Shown piece after piece: positions 8,355-16,869 of a stretch of DNA of 64,000 bases. The stretch covers positions 979,492 to 1,043,491 of the forward strand of contig NZ_KE384430.1 of assembly GCF_000425645.1 (NCBI RefSeq), written 5' to 3'. Origin of the DNA: Gaetbulibacter saemankumensis DSM 17032 (GTDB taxonomy: Bacteria; Bacteroidota; Bacteroidia; Flavobacteriales; Flavobacteriaceae). A program made the translations under genes and the position numbers. Below the pieces are notes generated by a model. That model had not been told where the DNA came from. It ran no database searches and worked only from the letters and a program-made list of their open reading frames with translations. The number at the start of each line of letters is the position of its first letter. The stretch's first letter is position 1.

Positions 8355-10442
8355 ATGAAAGATAAATTACCTAATTGGTCCCCAAATCTGATTTTAAAAA
8401 CCACCAAAAATTTCATTTTAATTTTAGCATTTTTGGTCGTTGGTCTAACTATTGTTTCCGCCCAAAATTCAAATGCAAATTCTAATGGAACCGATCATGC
8501 AAATGAAAATGCGACGGTTTATGGTGGCGTTATCTCTACTATGGATAACACTGAAGTTTGTGTGGGGGATGGTGTACCCGATTTAATAGATGTAATCGTT
8601 GAAGATGCCGCAGGCAGATTAAAGCAATGGGTTATTACAGATGATGAAAATAATATTTTAGCATTACCTGAAAACCCACCATTCGATTTTGATGGTGGCG
8701 AACCTGGAAATTGTCGTATTTGGCATTTATCCTATAATGGTATTAAACCATTGGTCGATCCATTTTGGCATAAACATGTTGTTAATCTTTCCGATATTAA
8801 AGGAAAGTTCGATTTGTCAAATTATATTGAGGTAACCAGGATTCAGCAACCTAGAGGTGGAGAAATAGCTTTGGAGGATGGTTCTACGGAAATAGAAATT
8901 TGCTCAGGTGACGGCGTTTCAGATGAATTCCAAGTTGTATTAGAAGGAGCCGAAGGACCAAATATGTTATGGGTTGTCACAGATACCGAAGCGAATATTA
9001 TAAAAACTTCAACCGAGCCAATATTCGATTTTGAGGGTGAAGCAGGAGGAGTTTGTTTAATTTGGCATTTAAGTTATGCTGAGAATGTGAGTTTAGAAGG
9101 GGTTGAAAATGCGAATGAGCTCATGGGGTGTTTCGACTTGTCAAACCCAATTACCGTAAATAAGATAGGAGTAAATGCCGGAGCTATTGAAATTGCAGGA
9201 GGGGAAACCGCTATAGAAATTTGTGCAGGCGATGGCGAAAGCGATGCTTTCGATGTGAATATTATTGGAGACACGGAAGGTTCCAATTTTGCATGGGTAA
9301 TCACTAATGAAGCTTTGGATATTTTAGATATTCAGGCACCAGAAACAATGTCCTTCGATCTAGAAGGAGCTGGTGATGGTGTATGTTTAATATGGCGAAT
9401 TGCCTTTGAAGATGGTCTTACGGGAGCAGAAATAGGCCAAAATGCAGCAGATTTAATGGGCTGTTTTAATTTATCGAATGCGATTACAGTTACCAGACAT
9501 GGCGTTAATGCCGGAGCTATTGAAATTGCGGGTGGAGAAACCGCTATAGAAATTTGTGCTGGTGATGGCGAAAGCGATGCTTTCGATGTTAATATTGTTG
9601 GAGACACCGAAGGGGCTAATTTTGCCTGGGTCATAACTAATGAAACTCTGGATATTTTAGATATTCAGGCACCAGAAACAATGTCCTTCGATCTAGAAGG
9701 AGCTGGTGATGGTGTATGTTTAATATGGCGAATTGCCTTTGAAGATGGTCTTACGGGAGCTGAAATAGGTCAAAATGCAGGAGGTTTAATGGGGTGCTTT
9801 AATTTATCAAATGCTATAACAGTGACCAGAAATGGCGTGAATGGAGGCGTGATAACGGGAGGCGAAGAAAATACCTTTTCTTTCACGGTTGGCGATGATA
9901 CAGCTGATCATATTACTGAAGGAGCTATTACCTTAGAAGAGAATATTGGTCCCAATTCAAAATGGTTAGTAACGAATGCGGATGGCACTATAATAATGGG
10001 GGTTGCCGATAGTTATACGGAACCCAATTTTGATGAAGCCGAACCAGGTACCTGTCTGTTATGGCATTTAAGTTATCAAGATGGCTTAGAAGGTTTGGAA
10101 CCTGTGGAAGGCGAGGGGCATTTAGTGGCCAATTTATCTGGATGTTTTAGTTTGTCGAATGCCATAACTATTTTAAGAACCGCTCCAGAAGCTTCAGGGA
10201 AAGTTGCGTTATATCCTAATCCATCTAAGAGTTATGTTACGATAGATGTGTCTGAATTTTCTAAAGAACCGATTAATTTAAGTGTTTTGAGTCTTCAGAA
10301 TTCTAAATTATTAAATGAAAATGGTATTCAGAACAAAGAAATACTTTTGGATGTGAGCGATTATAATAGCGGTATTTATTTTATAAAAGTAACAAGTACT
10401 AAAACTGGTATTAGTGCAGTGAAAAGATTAATAGTAAATTAA
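8355..10442 (+). CDS. T9SS type A sorting-domain protein with tandem 111-residue repeats
   Basis: This 695-residue secreted protein has an N-terminal hydrophobic signal (ILAFLVVGLTIVSAQ, ending near residue 37), then about five repeats of roughly 105-115 residues. The C-terminal T9SS type A domain runs from VALYPNPSKSYVTI to AVKRLIVN. Each repeat carries an IEICxGDGxSDxF segment, a WVIT strand, FDxEG...CLIW and MGCFxLSNAITV. Repeats 3 and 4 are nearly identical at DNA level with a 333-bp period; the fifth is diverged and has lost its first Cys segment. The paired Cys suggest disulfide-stabilised beta domains. The function is unknown; a surface or adhesin-like role is an inference. A strong terminator follows the stop. 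Confidence 0.8.
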   Translation: MKDKLPNWSPNLILKTTKNFILILAFLVVGLTIVSAQNSNANSNGTDHANENATVYGGVISTMDNTEVCVGDGVPDLIDVIVEDAAGRLKQWVITDDENNILALPENPPFDFDGGEPGNCRIWHLSYNGIKPLVDPFWHKHVVNLSDIKGKFDLSNYIEVTRIQQPRGGEIALEDGSTEIEICSGDGVSDEFQVVLEGAEGPNMLWVVTDTEANIIKTSTEPIFDFEGEAGGVCLIWHLSYAENVSLEGVENANELMGCFDLSNPITVNKIGVNAGAIEIAGGETAIEICAGDGESDAFDVNIIGDTEGSNFAWVITNEALDILDIQAPETMSFDLEGAGDGVCLIWRIAFEDGLTGAEIGQNAADLMGCFNLSNAITVTRHGVNAGAIEIAGGETAIEICAGDGESDAFDVNIVGDTEGANFAWVITNETLDILDIQAPETMSFDLEGAGDGVCLIWRIAFEDGLTGAEIGQNAGGLMGCFNLSNAITVTRNGVNGGVITGGEENTFSFTVGDDTADHITEGAITLEENIGPNSKWLVTNADGTIIMGVADSYTEPNFDEAEPGTCLLWHLSYQDGLEGLEPVEGEGHLVANLSGCFSLSNAITILRTAPEASGKVALYPNPSKSYVTIDVSEFSKEPINLSVLSLQNSKLLNENGIQNKEILLDVSDYNSGIYFIKVTSTKTGISAVKRLIVN
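9168..9833 (+). repeat. Two near-identical 333-bp tandem repeats inside the T9SS gene
   Basis: The unit beginning near 9168 recurs near 9501 in the same frame. A stretch of about 100 bp from 9328 is repeated at 9661 with essentially no differences, while flanking repeats (8870-9160 and 9840-10170) are clearly diverged. This indicates a recent tandem duplication or gene conversion inside the coding sequence. Confidence 0.8.
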
Positions 10443-10474
10443 TAGGAATAAGTATTAAAATTGTAGAAAGATAT

Positions 10475-10504
10475 AAGGAGCTATTTTATTTAGCTCCTTT
10501 TTTA
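10475..10504 (+). terminator. Intrinsic terminator after the repeat protein
   Basis: AAGGAGCTA and TAGCTCCTT form a 9-bp stem with a 7-nt loop followed by a run of T. It lies 32 nt after the T9SS gene stop and also covers the last codons of the convergent glycosyltransferase gene. Confidence 0.8.
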
Positions 10505-11340
10505 TTTAACATGCCGTTCCAGCGTAAGTTTCTTATAAACTGGCCTTCAGCCTCAGATACTAAATAAGCCATGTTGTTCTTCTTAGCTTTAAAATACCCA
10601 GCCATATAATCCTTAAAAAGTGAAAACCGCCCTTTTTTATAAGCTAATTTCGCTGCAGAAATAAGGGTGATTATTAAGCCATAGCGCATTTTATACATAG
10701 CTTCACCTTGAAGATGTTTTGAAGCCTTATTGTAACTTATTCCGGTTGGCTTCAGGTGTTTTACATGCAAATTTTCATCTGTTAAAATCTCCCAGCCGTA
10801 ATATTTTGCTAATAATTCATCTACGGTGTCCCAGCCCATAGATGGTTTTAACTTGCCAATTTGGGTAAAACAATCTTTTTTGTATGCCTTTAAAGCTCCG
10901 CGAATGTGGTCTTTTCGAGTAAGATTTTCCAATATCCAATTGCCATTTTTTTCTATATAACAAAATCCGGCTGCCATACCCAGTCTTTGGTTTTGTTTGA
11001 AATGTTGGGCAATTTGTTCTAAATAATTAGGAGGGAAAATTAAGTCAGCGTCAAATTTGCATATAACGTCGTAATCCTCATCTAGTAAATTATAGCCTTT
11101 ATAAAACGCATTAATAATTTTTGAACCTGGCAGGTGTTGATTGGATGACTTTGAATTTAATAGTGTTATCCAATGGTGTTTTTCAGCCAGAGCCTCAACA
11201 ATATCTTCCGTATTGTCGGTTGAATTATCATTAACTACAACAACTTTTTTTGGAGGCAAGGTTTGTTTTGCCAAAGAGTCTAGAGTGAGGCCAATAGAAC
11301 TTTCTTCGTTATGAGCTGGTATGACAATATAGATATTCAA
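10486..11340 (-). CDS. Family 2 glycosyltransferase
   Basis: This 284-residue protein starts with the GT-A nucleotide-binding strand MNIYIVIPAHNEE and has VVVNDNSTDNTED, then the metal-binding DxD in CKFDADLIFP. The acceptor region contains MGWDTVDELLAKYYGWE, similar to the ED/QxxRW area of GT2 enzymes but without a strict match. No transmembrane helix is evident, so it is probably a cytosolic or peripheral transferase that adds a sugar from an NDP donor. It is the last gene of a ketoacyl synthase III - methyltransferase - GT2 set on the minus strand, with 15 nt between it and the methyltransferase. That suggests modification of a lipid or glycolipid. Confidence 0.8.
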   Translation of the reverse strand: MNIYIVIPAHNEESSIGLTLDSLAKQTLPPKKVVVVNDNSTDNTEDIVEALAEKHHWITLLNSKSSNQHLPGSKIINAFYKGYNLLDEDYDVICKFDADLIFPPNYLEQIAQHFKQNQRLGMAAGFCYIEKNGNWILENLTRKDHIRGALKAYKKDCFTQIGKLKPSMGWDTVDELLAKYYGWEILTDENLHVKHLKPTGISYNKASKHLQGEAMYKMRYGLIITLISAAKLAYKKGRFSLFKDYMAGYFKAKKNNMAYLVSEAEGQFIRNLRWNGMLNKKGAK

Positions 11341-11355
11341 AGAAGGAAGCTTTCG

Positions 11356-11880
11356 TTATTTAATTCTTTCGGCGTATACAATATAGTATCTCGGTGTAAA
11401 CCAACGTAAAATAGGTCTAATACCGATTTTTTTCGTAGGGTTAGTCCACTTCTCACGGTCGATAATTTTCCATCCAGATTTTTCTAATAACCAGTCGAAC
11501 TGCCAATCTTCAAATTCATGATAATGACGATCGAGCATATCGGTCTTACTTCTATAAGCTGATGAAAACCAAAGTTTGAGTGGAATACTAGTGACTAATT
11601 TATCTGAAGTTATAGATTTTAAAACCGTATAAGGTGATAATAAATGTTCAAAAATTTCAAAAGCCGTAGTTACTGTTGCCTTGGATGATTCAATGGTTGA
11701 GGTGTCTTCATCTAAATCTTCACCCAAGGTGTTTTCAACTACATAACCATGTTGTTTCATGATTTCCGAAAATGGATTTTCAACTCCTAAATCTAAAATA
11801 GATTGCTCTGTAGAAATGTGCTTTTCTAAAAATTCAATAGTATGTTTAAAGCGTTTATTAGGAAATGTTTTTTCGTACAT
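11356..11880 (-). CDS. Probable SAM-dependent methyltransferase
   Basis: The 174-residue protein starts at MYEKTFPNKRF. A longer TTG-initiated form would add five residues and come closer to the upstream gene; the ATG at 11880 is preferred. The Rossmann start SILDLGVENPFSEIM is a degenerate form of the SAM-binding glycine motif, and TTAFEIFEHLLSP fits motif II of class I methyltransferases. SIPLKLWF and HYHEFEDWQFDWLLE are seen in small methyltransferases near glycosyltransferases. The C-terminus has a basic, aromatic segment (RWFTPRYYIVYAE). It lies 26 nt after the ketoacyl synthase gene in the same operon. The substrate is unknown. Confidence 0.65.
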   Translation of the reverse strand: MYEKTFPNKRFKHTIEFLEKHISTEQSILDLGVENPFSEIMKQHGYVVENTLGEDLDEDTSTIESSKATVTTAFEIFEHLLSPYTVLKSITSDKLVTSIPLKLWFSSAYRSKTDMLDRHYHEFEDWQFDWLLEKSGWKIIDREKWTNPTKKIGIRPILRWFTPRYYIVYAERIK

Positions 11881-11906
11881 TTTGCATATCCGCAACGGCG
11901 GTATTA

Positions 11907-12965
11907 TTAATATTTATACACGATAGCATTAATGTGCATGCCTGCACCTACACTTGCAAATATAATAACATCTCCTTTGCTTAACTGATGATTTTCTAAT
12001 TTATTATTTTTAACTAAATCGAATAATGTTGGTACGGTAGCTACTGAACTGTTTCCCAATTTCTGAATGCTCATGGGCATCACGTTTTCAGGGATTTCGG
12101 CTCTGTAAAGTCTGTAGAAACGCTTTAGTATGGCTTCGTCCATTTTTTCATTGGCCTGATGAATTAATATTTTCTTTACATCTTTTATGTCCACTCCACT
12201 GCTGTCTAAACAGGTTTTCATAGCTTGAGGTACATTCATTAAGGCGAATTCGTAAATTTTACGACCATCCATTTTAATGTATCGGGTGTCATTATTTAAG
12301 TTGGGATTATTGGAGTTTCCAAAATATAAATAATAGGCCTCATCATAGGTGTAACTTGCCGTTTCATGGGCTAAAATACCACCTTCTTCATCGGTAGCTT
12401 CAATAATAGTTGCACCGGCGCCATCTGAAAAAATCATAGAGTCTCGGTCGTGTTTATCTACAACGCGTGATAAGGTTTCGGAACCAATAACAAGACAACG
12501 TTTAGCCATGCCAGCTTTAATAAATGCTTGTGCCTGAATAACACCTTCTATCCAGCCAGGGCAGCCAAATAGGATATCGTAGGCTATACATTTAGGGTTT
12601 TTTATGCGCAAGCTATGCTTGATTCTTGCGGCTAAAGACGGAAGAACATCAGTTTGAATCGTGTTGTGTTTTACATCTCCAAAGTTGTGAGCAACAATAA
12701 TGTAGTCTAATGTTTCAGGGTCTATTTTAGCGTCCTCAATAGCTTTTTCTGCAGCAAAAAAACCTAAGTCAGAAGAGGTTAAATGGGGCTTTGCATAACG
12801 ACGTTCAGCAATACCTGTTATGGCTTGAAATTTTTCAATAATAACCTCATTTGGATTATTAATAACTGTGCCATCAGTGTTTAAAAATTGATGCTGAAAG
12901 AAAGCATCGTTTTTTTCTATAGTATCAGGAATGTAGCTTCCAGAACCAGTAATTTTAATATTCAT
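11907..12965 (-). CDS. 3-oxoacyl-ACP synthase III family protein
   Basis: This 352-residue thiolase-fold enzyme has a full KAS III catalytic set: Cys135 in LFGCPGWIEG, His269 in ILIHQANEK and Asn305 in GNSSVAT. The oxyanion and dimer segment DGAGATIIEA is also present. It should condense an acyl-CoA with malonyl-ACP. The N-terminal insert (FLNTDGTVINNPNE) and the sequence around Cys135 differ from housekeeping FabH, and it groups with a methyltransferase and a GT2 gene rather than with other fab genes. A specialised lipid or secondary-metabolite role is therefore plausible. The T tract of the gcvP hairpin directly abuts its ATG. Confidence 0.8.
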   Translation of the reverse strand: MNIKITGSGSYIPDTIEKNDAFFQHQFLNTDGTVINNPNEVIIEKFQAITGIAERRYAKPHLTSSDLGFFAAEKAIEDAKIDPETLDYIIVAHNFGDVKHNTIQTDVLPSLAARIKHSLRIKNPKCIAYDILFGCPGWIEGVIQAQAFIKAGMAKRCLVIGSETLSRVVDKHDRDSMIFSDGAGATIIEATDEEGGILAHETASYTYDEAYYLYFGNSNNPNLNNDTRYIKMDGRKIYEFALMNVPQAMKTCLDSSGVDIKDVKKILIHQANEKMDEAILKRFYRLYRAEIPENVMPMSIQKLGNSSVATVPTLFDLVKNNKLENHQLSKGDVIIFASVGAGMHINAIVYKY

Positions 12966-13032
12966 AAAAAAAGAATTTGCCTTTTATTTTTGGCAGTACA
13001 CTAATATACATGCTTTAAATAAAAGGCAAATT
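12966..13032 (-). terminator. Long hairpin between gcvP and the ketoacyl synthase gene
   Basis: AATTTGCCTTTTATTT at 12974-12989 pairs perfectly with 13017-13032 (16 bp, 27-nt loop). On the minus strand it is followed by C then seven T that run straight into the ATG at 12965. It sits about 36 nt after the gcvP stop and looks like its terminator. Read-through transcripts would carry this stem immediately upstream of the synthase start. Confidence 0.6.
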
Positions 13033-13068
13033 TTAAATTGAATTATTTTACGATGTTCAACCGATTAT

Positions 13069-15918
13069 TTATGCTTCAGCATAAGCTTCAATCGGCGTAC
13101 AAGAACATACTAGATTTCTGTCTCCATAAGCGTCATCAACACGTCTTACACTTGGCCAGAATTTGTTTTCTCTCACATAGTCTAATGGGAAAGCTGCTTT
13201 TTCTCTGCTGTATGGTAAATACCATTCATCGGCGGTGATCATTTCTAAAGTATGAGGTGCATTTTTTAATACATTATTTTCATCTTCTTTAGTTACGCTG
13301 TCAATTTCATTTTTAATTGAAATCATAGCATCACAAAAACGATCTATTTCAGCTTTGCTTTCACTCTCAGTAGGCTCAATCATCAGAGTGCCGGCTACTG
13401 GGAAAGATACTGTTGGTGCATGGAAACCGTAATCCATTAAACGTTTAGCAATATCGGTTACTTCAATACCGTTGGCTTTAAATGGACGACAGTCAACAAT
13501 CATTTCATGAGCGGCGCGACCGCATTCACCAGAATATAAAGTATCGAAACTTCCTTGTAAGCGCGTTTTTATATAGTTTGCGTTTAATATGGCTATTTTA
13601 GTAGATTGCTGTAAACCTTCAGCACCTAACATTTTAATGTAGCCGTAAGAAATTAAACAAGCTAAAGCAGAGCCATAAGGCGCAGCGGATATAGCAGTAA
13701 TAGCTTTTTCTCCTCCCACTTTAACTAATGGGCTGCCAGGTAAGAAAGGAACAAGTTGTTTTGCAACACAGATTGGTCCAACACCTGGTCCACCACCACC
13801 ATGAGGAATGGCGAATGTTTTGTGTAGGTTTAAGTGACAAACGTCGGCACCAATTTGTCCTGGATTGGTTAAGCCAACCTGAGCATTCATGTTAGCACCG
13901 TCCATATAAACCTGACCACCATTATCGTGGATAATTTTAGTGATTTCTTTAATAGCCGATTCGTAAACACCATGTGTTGATGGGTAAGTAACCATTAAAC
14001 AAGAAAGGTTGTCTTTATGTAGGATGGCTTTCTCGCGCAAATCTTCAACATCAATATTTCCTTCGTCGGTAGATTTAGTTACAACTACTTTCATTCCCGC
14101 CATAACAGCACTTGCAGGGTTTGTTCCGTGTGCAGATGATGGGATTAAACATATGTTTCTGTGGCCTTCGTTGCGAGATTCGTGGTATGCTTTAATAACC
14201 ATAAGTCCAGCAAATTCACCTTGAGCACCTGAGTTTGGTTGTAATGATGTTGCAGCAAAACCTGTTATTTCCGTTAATTGATCTTCTAAAGCTTTTAAAA
14301 CTTTTAAGTATCCTTTGGCTTGTTTTAATGGTGCAAACGGGTGAATATTTCCCCATTGCGGATTACTTAACGGAAGCATTTCAGATGCAGCATTAAGTTT
14401 CATTGTGCAAGAACCAAGAGAAATCATGGAGTGATTTAAAGCCAAATCTTTACGTTCTAAAGATTTGATGTAACGCATTAATTCTGTTTCAGAATGGTAA
14501 GCGTTAAATACATTGTCTGTTAAGAAGTCCGATGATCTTTGTAATGACTCCTGAATATTATTAGCAGTTTCAAGAGAAGTCACTTCGATAGTTTCTTTAT
14601 CTGCTGCTTTTGCAAATACAGAAATTAAGTAATTTAAATCATTTAGGGAAGTAGTCTCGTTAAGAGAAACTGTAACTGTATCGTTATCTGGGTAGTAAAG
14701 GTTTACTTTTTTAGCTGTAGCAACCTTTTTTACTTTTTTCGCTTTTGTATTAATTTGAAGCGTATCGAAATACGAAGAATTAACTTGTTCGTATCCTAAT
14801 TGCTCCAAAGCATTGGCTAAAGCAACAGTTTTATTGTGAACTTGGTTGGCGATAAACTTTAAGCCCTTAGGTCCATGGTAAACAGCATACATACCAGCCA
14901 TTACAGCTAATAATACTTGTGCTGTACAGATGTTTGATGTTGCTTTATCGCGCTTTATATGTTGTTCGCGAGTTTGAAGCGCCATGCGTAAAGCACGGTT
15001 CCCATTTTTATCTTTAGTAACACCGATAATTCGCCCAGGAAGGTCACGTTTGTAAGCTTCTTTAGTTGCAAAATAGGCAGCATGAGGTCCGCCGAAGCCC
15101 ATTGGTATACCAAAACGTTGCGTAGTTCCAACAACAACATCAGCACCAAATTTACCTGGAGCTTCAAGTTTAACTAAACTTAAAATGTCGGCAGCAACAG
15201 CCACTTTAATTTGAGCGTCGTTTGCTTTAGAAATAAAGGATTTAATATCGGTTATTTGTCCATCTTTCCCAGGGTATTGTAAAATAGCACCAAAGAATTC
15301 ATTTGAAAAATCGAAATCAGCTTCGTTACCAATTACTAATTCAATACCAATAGGAAGTGCACGTGTTTTTAACAATGAAAGCGATTGTGGTAAAATGGCA
15401 TCTGAAACAAAGAATTTATTAACCCCTGCCTTTTTCTGAGCACGATCACGAACCGCAAACAACAAACTCATAGCCTCTGCAACCGCTGTACTTTCATCTA
15501 AAAGAGAAGCATTAGCAAGTTCCATTCCGGTAAGATCGGCAACCATCGTTTGGAAGTTTAAAAGGGCTTCTAAACGACCTTGAGCTATTTCAGCTTGATA
15601 TGGCGTATATGCCGTATACCATCCTGGGTTTTCTAAGACATTTCTTTGAATAACCGCCGGCATGATATTCGGGTGGTATCCTAATCCAATGTATGTTGGA
15701 TATGGCTTGTTCTTTTTAGATAATTCATGAATATGAAGTAAATACTCATGTTCTGTTAATGGAGCGTCTAAATTTAGACCGTTTTCTAAACGAATATCAT
15801 CAGGGATAGTTTCGTAAATTAATTGGTCTAAAGAGTCAACACCAATAGTTTTCAACATTTGTTCTTGTTGGTCTTCTTGAGGTCCAATATGACGCAATGC
15901 GAAAGCGTTTGTATTCAT
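13069..15918 (-). CDS. gcvP: Glycine dehydrogenase (aminomethyl-transferring), P protein
   Basis: This 949-residue PLP enzyme decarboxylates glycine and passes the aminomethyl group to the lipoyl H protein in the glycine cleavage system. It is the long single-chain form, in which the N-terminal half corresponds to GcvPA and the C-terminal half to GcvPB. MALQTREQHIKRDKATSNIC is in the N-half. LNLHKTFAIPHGGGGPGVGP in the C-half contains the PLP lysine near residue 700. SAHGTNPASA and YMDGANMNAQ are conserved active-site segments. gcvT and gcvH are not in the window. It has its own -7 box and a 16-bp palindrome just upstream; no glycine riboswitch is visible in the short leader. Confidence 0.95.
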   Translation of the reverse strand: MNTNAFALRHIGPQEDQQEQMLKTIGVDSLDQLIYETIPDDIRLENGLNLDAPLTEHEYLLHIHELSKKNKPYPTYIGLGYHPNIMPAVIQRNVLENPGWYTAYTPYQAEIAQGRLEALLNFQTMVADLTGMELANASLLDESTAVAEAMSLLFAVRDRAQKKAGVNKFFVSDAILPQSLSLLKTRALPIGIELVIGNEADFDFSNEFFGAILQYPGKDGQITDIKSFISKANDAQIKVAVAADILSLVKLEAPGKFGADVVVGTTQRFGIPMGFGGPHAAYFATKEAYKRDLPGRIIGVTKDKNGNRALRMALQTREQHIKRDKATSNICTAQVLLAVMAGMYAVYHGPKGLKFIANQVHNKTVALANALEQLGYEQVNSSYFDTLQINTKAKKVKKVATAKKVNLYYPDNDTVTVSLNETTSLNDLNYLISVFAKAADKETIEVTSLETANNIQESLQRSSDFLTDNVFNAYHSETELMRYIKSLERKDLALNHSMISLGSCTMKLNAASEMLPLSNPQWGNIHPFAPLKQAKGYLKVLKALEDQLTEITGFAATSLQPNSGAQGEFAGLMVIKAYHESRNEGHRNICLIPSSAHGTNPASAVMAGMKVVVTKSTDEGNIDVEDLREKAILHKDNLSCLMVTYPSTHGVYESAIKEITKIIHDNGGQVYMDGANMNAQVGLTNPGQIGADVCHLNLHKTFAIPHGGGGPGVGPICVAKQLVPFLPGSPLVKVGGEKAITAISAAPYGSALACLISYGYIKMLGAEGLQQSTKIAILNANYIKTRLQGSFDTLYSGECGRAAHEMIVDCRPFKANGIEVTDIAKRLMDYGFHAPTVSFPVAGTLMIEPTESESKAEIDRFCDAMISIKNEIDSVTKEDENNVLKNAPHTLEMITADEWYLPYSREKAAFPLDYVRENKFWPSVRRVDDAYGDRNLVCSCTPIEAYAEA

Positions 15919-15944
15919 CGAGGTATGATTTATTAAATAATTTG

Positions 15945-15952
15945 CAAAAATA
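15945..15952 (-). promoter_or_regulatory. -7 box of gcvP (TATTTTTG)
   Basis: This is a perfect TAnnTTTG match on the minus strand, 26 nt upstream of the gcvP ATG, predicting a leader of about 20 nt. A TTG about 23 nt further upstream (15976-15978) may act as the -33 element. Confidence 0.6.
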
Positions 15953-15967
15953 CATAATTAATTATGT
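15952..15967. promoter_or_regulatory. Perfect 16-bp palindrome (ACATAATTAATTATGT)
   Basis: The palindrome overlaps the upstream edge of the gcvP -7 box, between gcvP and the divergent UbiA-like gene. Its position would allow a dimeric regulator to block RNA polymerase. It is entirely AT-rich apart from the terminal C/G, so chance cannot be dismissed. Confidence 0.4.
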
Positions 15968-16023
15968 GTTTTGTGCAATACTTAGAAACTTTTAACCAAA
16001 TAAATTGGTTTTAATTCTTTAAT

Positions 16024-16031
16024 TACATTTG
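16024..16031 (+). promoter_or_regulatory. -7 box of the UbiA-like gene (TACATTTG)
   Basis: This is a perfect TAnnTTTG match ending 4 nt before the ATG at 16036, so the transcript would be leaderless or nearly so. AACCAA (15994-15999) and TTGGTT (16005-16010) form a short inverted repeat where the -33 element would be expected. Confidence 0.5.
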
Positions 16032-16035
16032 TGTA

Positions 16036-16869
16036 ATGAAGTTATTTTACCAGGTCTTTAATTTTTACATTAACAGCAGTATTCATGTTGCCTTAGCCGT
16101 AGTGTCTTTAACTTGGATTACGCTGCTAGATTACAATATTTCTTTAGATGTTACAATACTAATGTTTGTAATGTTTTCTGCAATTACGGGGTATAATTTC
16201 GTCAAATACTTTGGGCTGGCTAAATTTCATCATCGGAGCCTTGCAAATAGACTTAAAAACATACAGATTTTTTCCATGTTCTGTTTTATCGCTATGTGTT
16301 ATTTTGGTTTTAGGTTACAGTTTAAGACCTTGATTTGTATTTCTGTTTTTGCTGTGGTAACTTTTTTTTATGCAGTTCCATTTTTACCGAGAAACTTGTT
16401 TTTAGATAACAGACAAAATTTAAGAAATATAGGCGGATTAAAAGTGTATTTAATAGCTTTGGTATGGGCAGGTGTTACCGTGTTATTGCCATTGGTTAAT
16501 AATGATTTTGAAATTAGCGTGGGTGTGTTACTAACTGTTATACAACGCTATGCTTTTATAATTGTTTTAATGCTGCCCTTCGAAATTCGTGATTTAAAAT
16601 ATGATAGTTTAAAACTGGCCACCATACCTCAAACAATGGGAATACGTCGAACTAAGATTATGGGAGGTTTACTATTGATTTTAGTAATTATTTTAGAATT
16701 TTTTAGAGGAGATTTTCAGTCTAAGCATTTATTAGTGCTAAGTTTTGTAGCTTTAACAACTTGGATGTTTCTAAAGTTTAGTAAAGTGGAACAGTCGGCT
16801 TATTACTGTTCTTTTTGGGTGGAAGGGATTCCTATTTTATGGTTTTTAATTTATGTATTATTTAATTAA
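16036..16869 (+). CDS. Polytopic membrane protein, UbiA-prenyltransferase-like
   Basis: This 277-residue protein is mostly hydrophobic, with about eight or nine predicted membrane helices. TGYNFVKYFG lies where UbiA enzymes have their first Asp-rich motif (NxxxD), and RDLKYDSLKLATIPQTMG resembles the second motif followed by the IP(Q)xxG loop. The first motif lacks the usual Asp residues, so catalytic activity is uncertain. If active it would attach a prenyl chain to an aromatic acceptor in the membrane. It is divergent from gcvP, and its stop shares a TTAA with the stop of the convergent ZAS gene. Confidence 0.55.
   Translation: MKLFYQVFNFYINSSIHVALAVVSLTWITLLDYNISLDVTILMFVMFSAITGYNFVKYFGLAKFHHRSLANRLKNIQIFSMFCFIAMCYFGFRLQFKTLICISVFAVVTFFYAVPFLPRNLFLDNRQNLRNIGGLKVYLIALVWAGVTVLLPLVNNDFEISVGVLLTVIQRYAFIIVLMLPFEIRDLKYDSLKLATIPQTMGIRRTKIMGGLLLILVIILEFFRGDFQSKHLLVLSFVALTTWMFLKFSKVEQSAYYCSFWVEGIPILWFLIYVLFN

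Noticed and set aside
9074-9634. Two antisense frames over the T9SS repeats
   Set aside because: They repeat one another because the repeat units do; composition is typical of a shadow frame.
9168-9833. CRISPR-like array
   Set aside because: The two units are 333 bp, fully in frame and coding; there are no short repeats with unique spacers.
15919-16035. Glycine riboswitch upstream of gcvP
   Set aside because: The interval is too short and no paired aptamer core is visible; only AT-rich palindromes are present.
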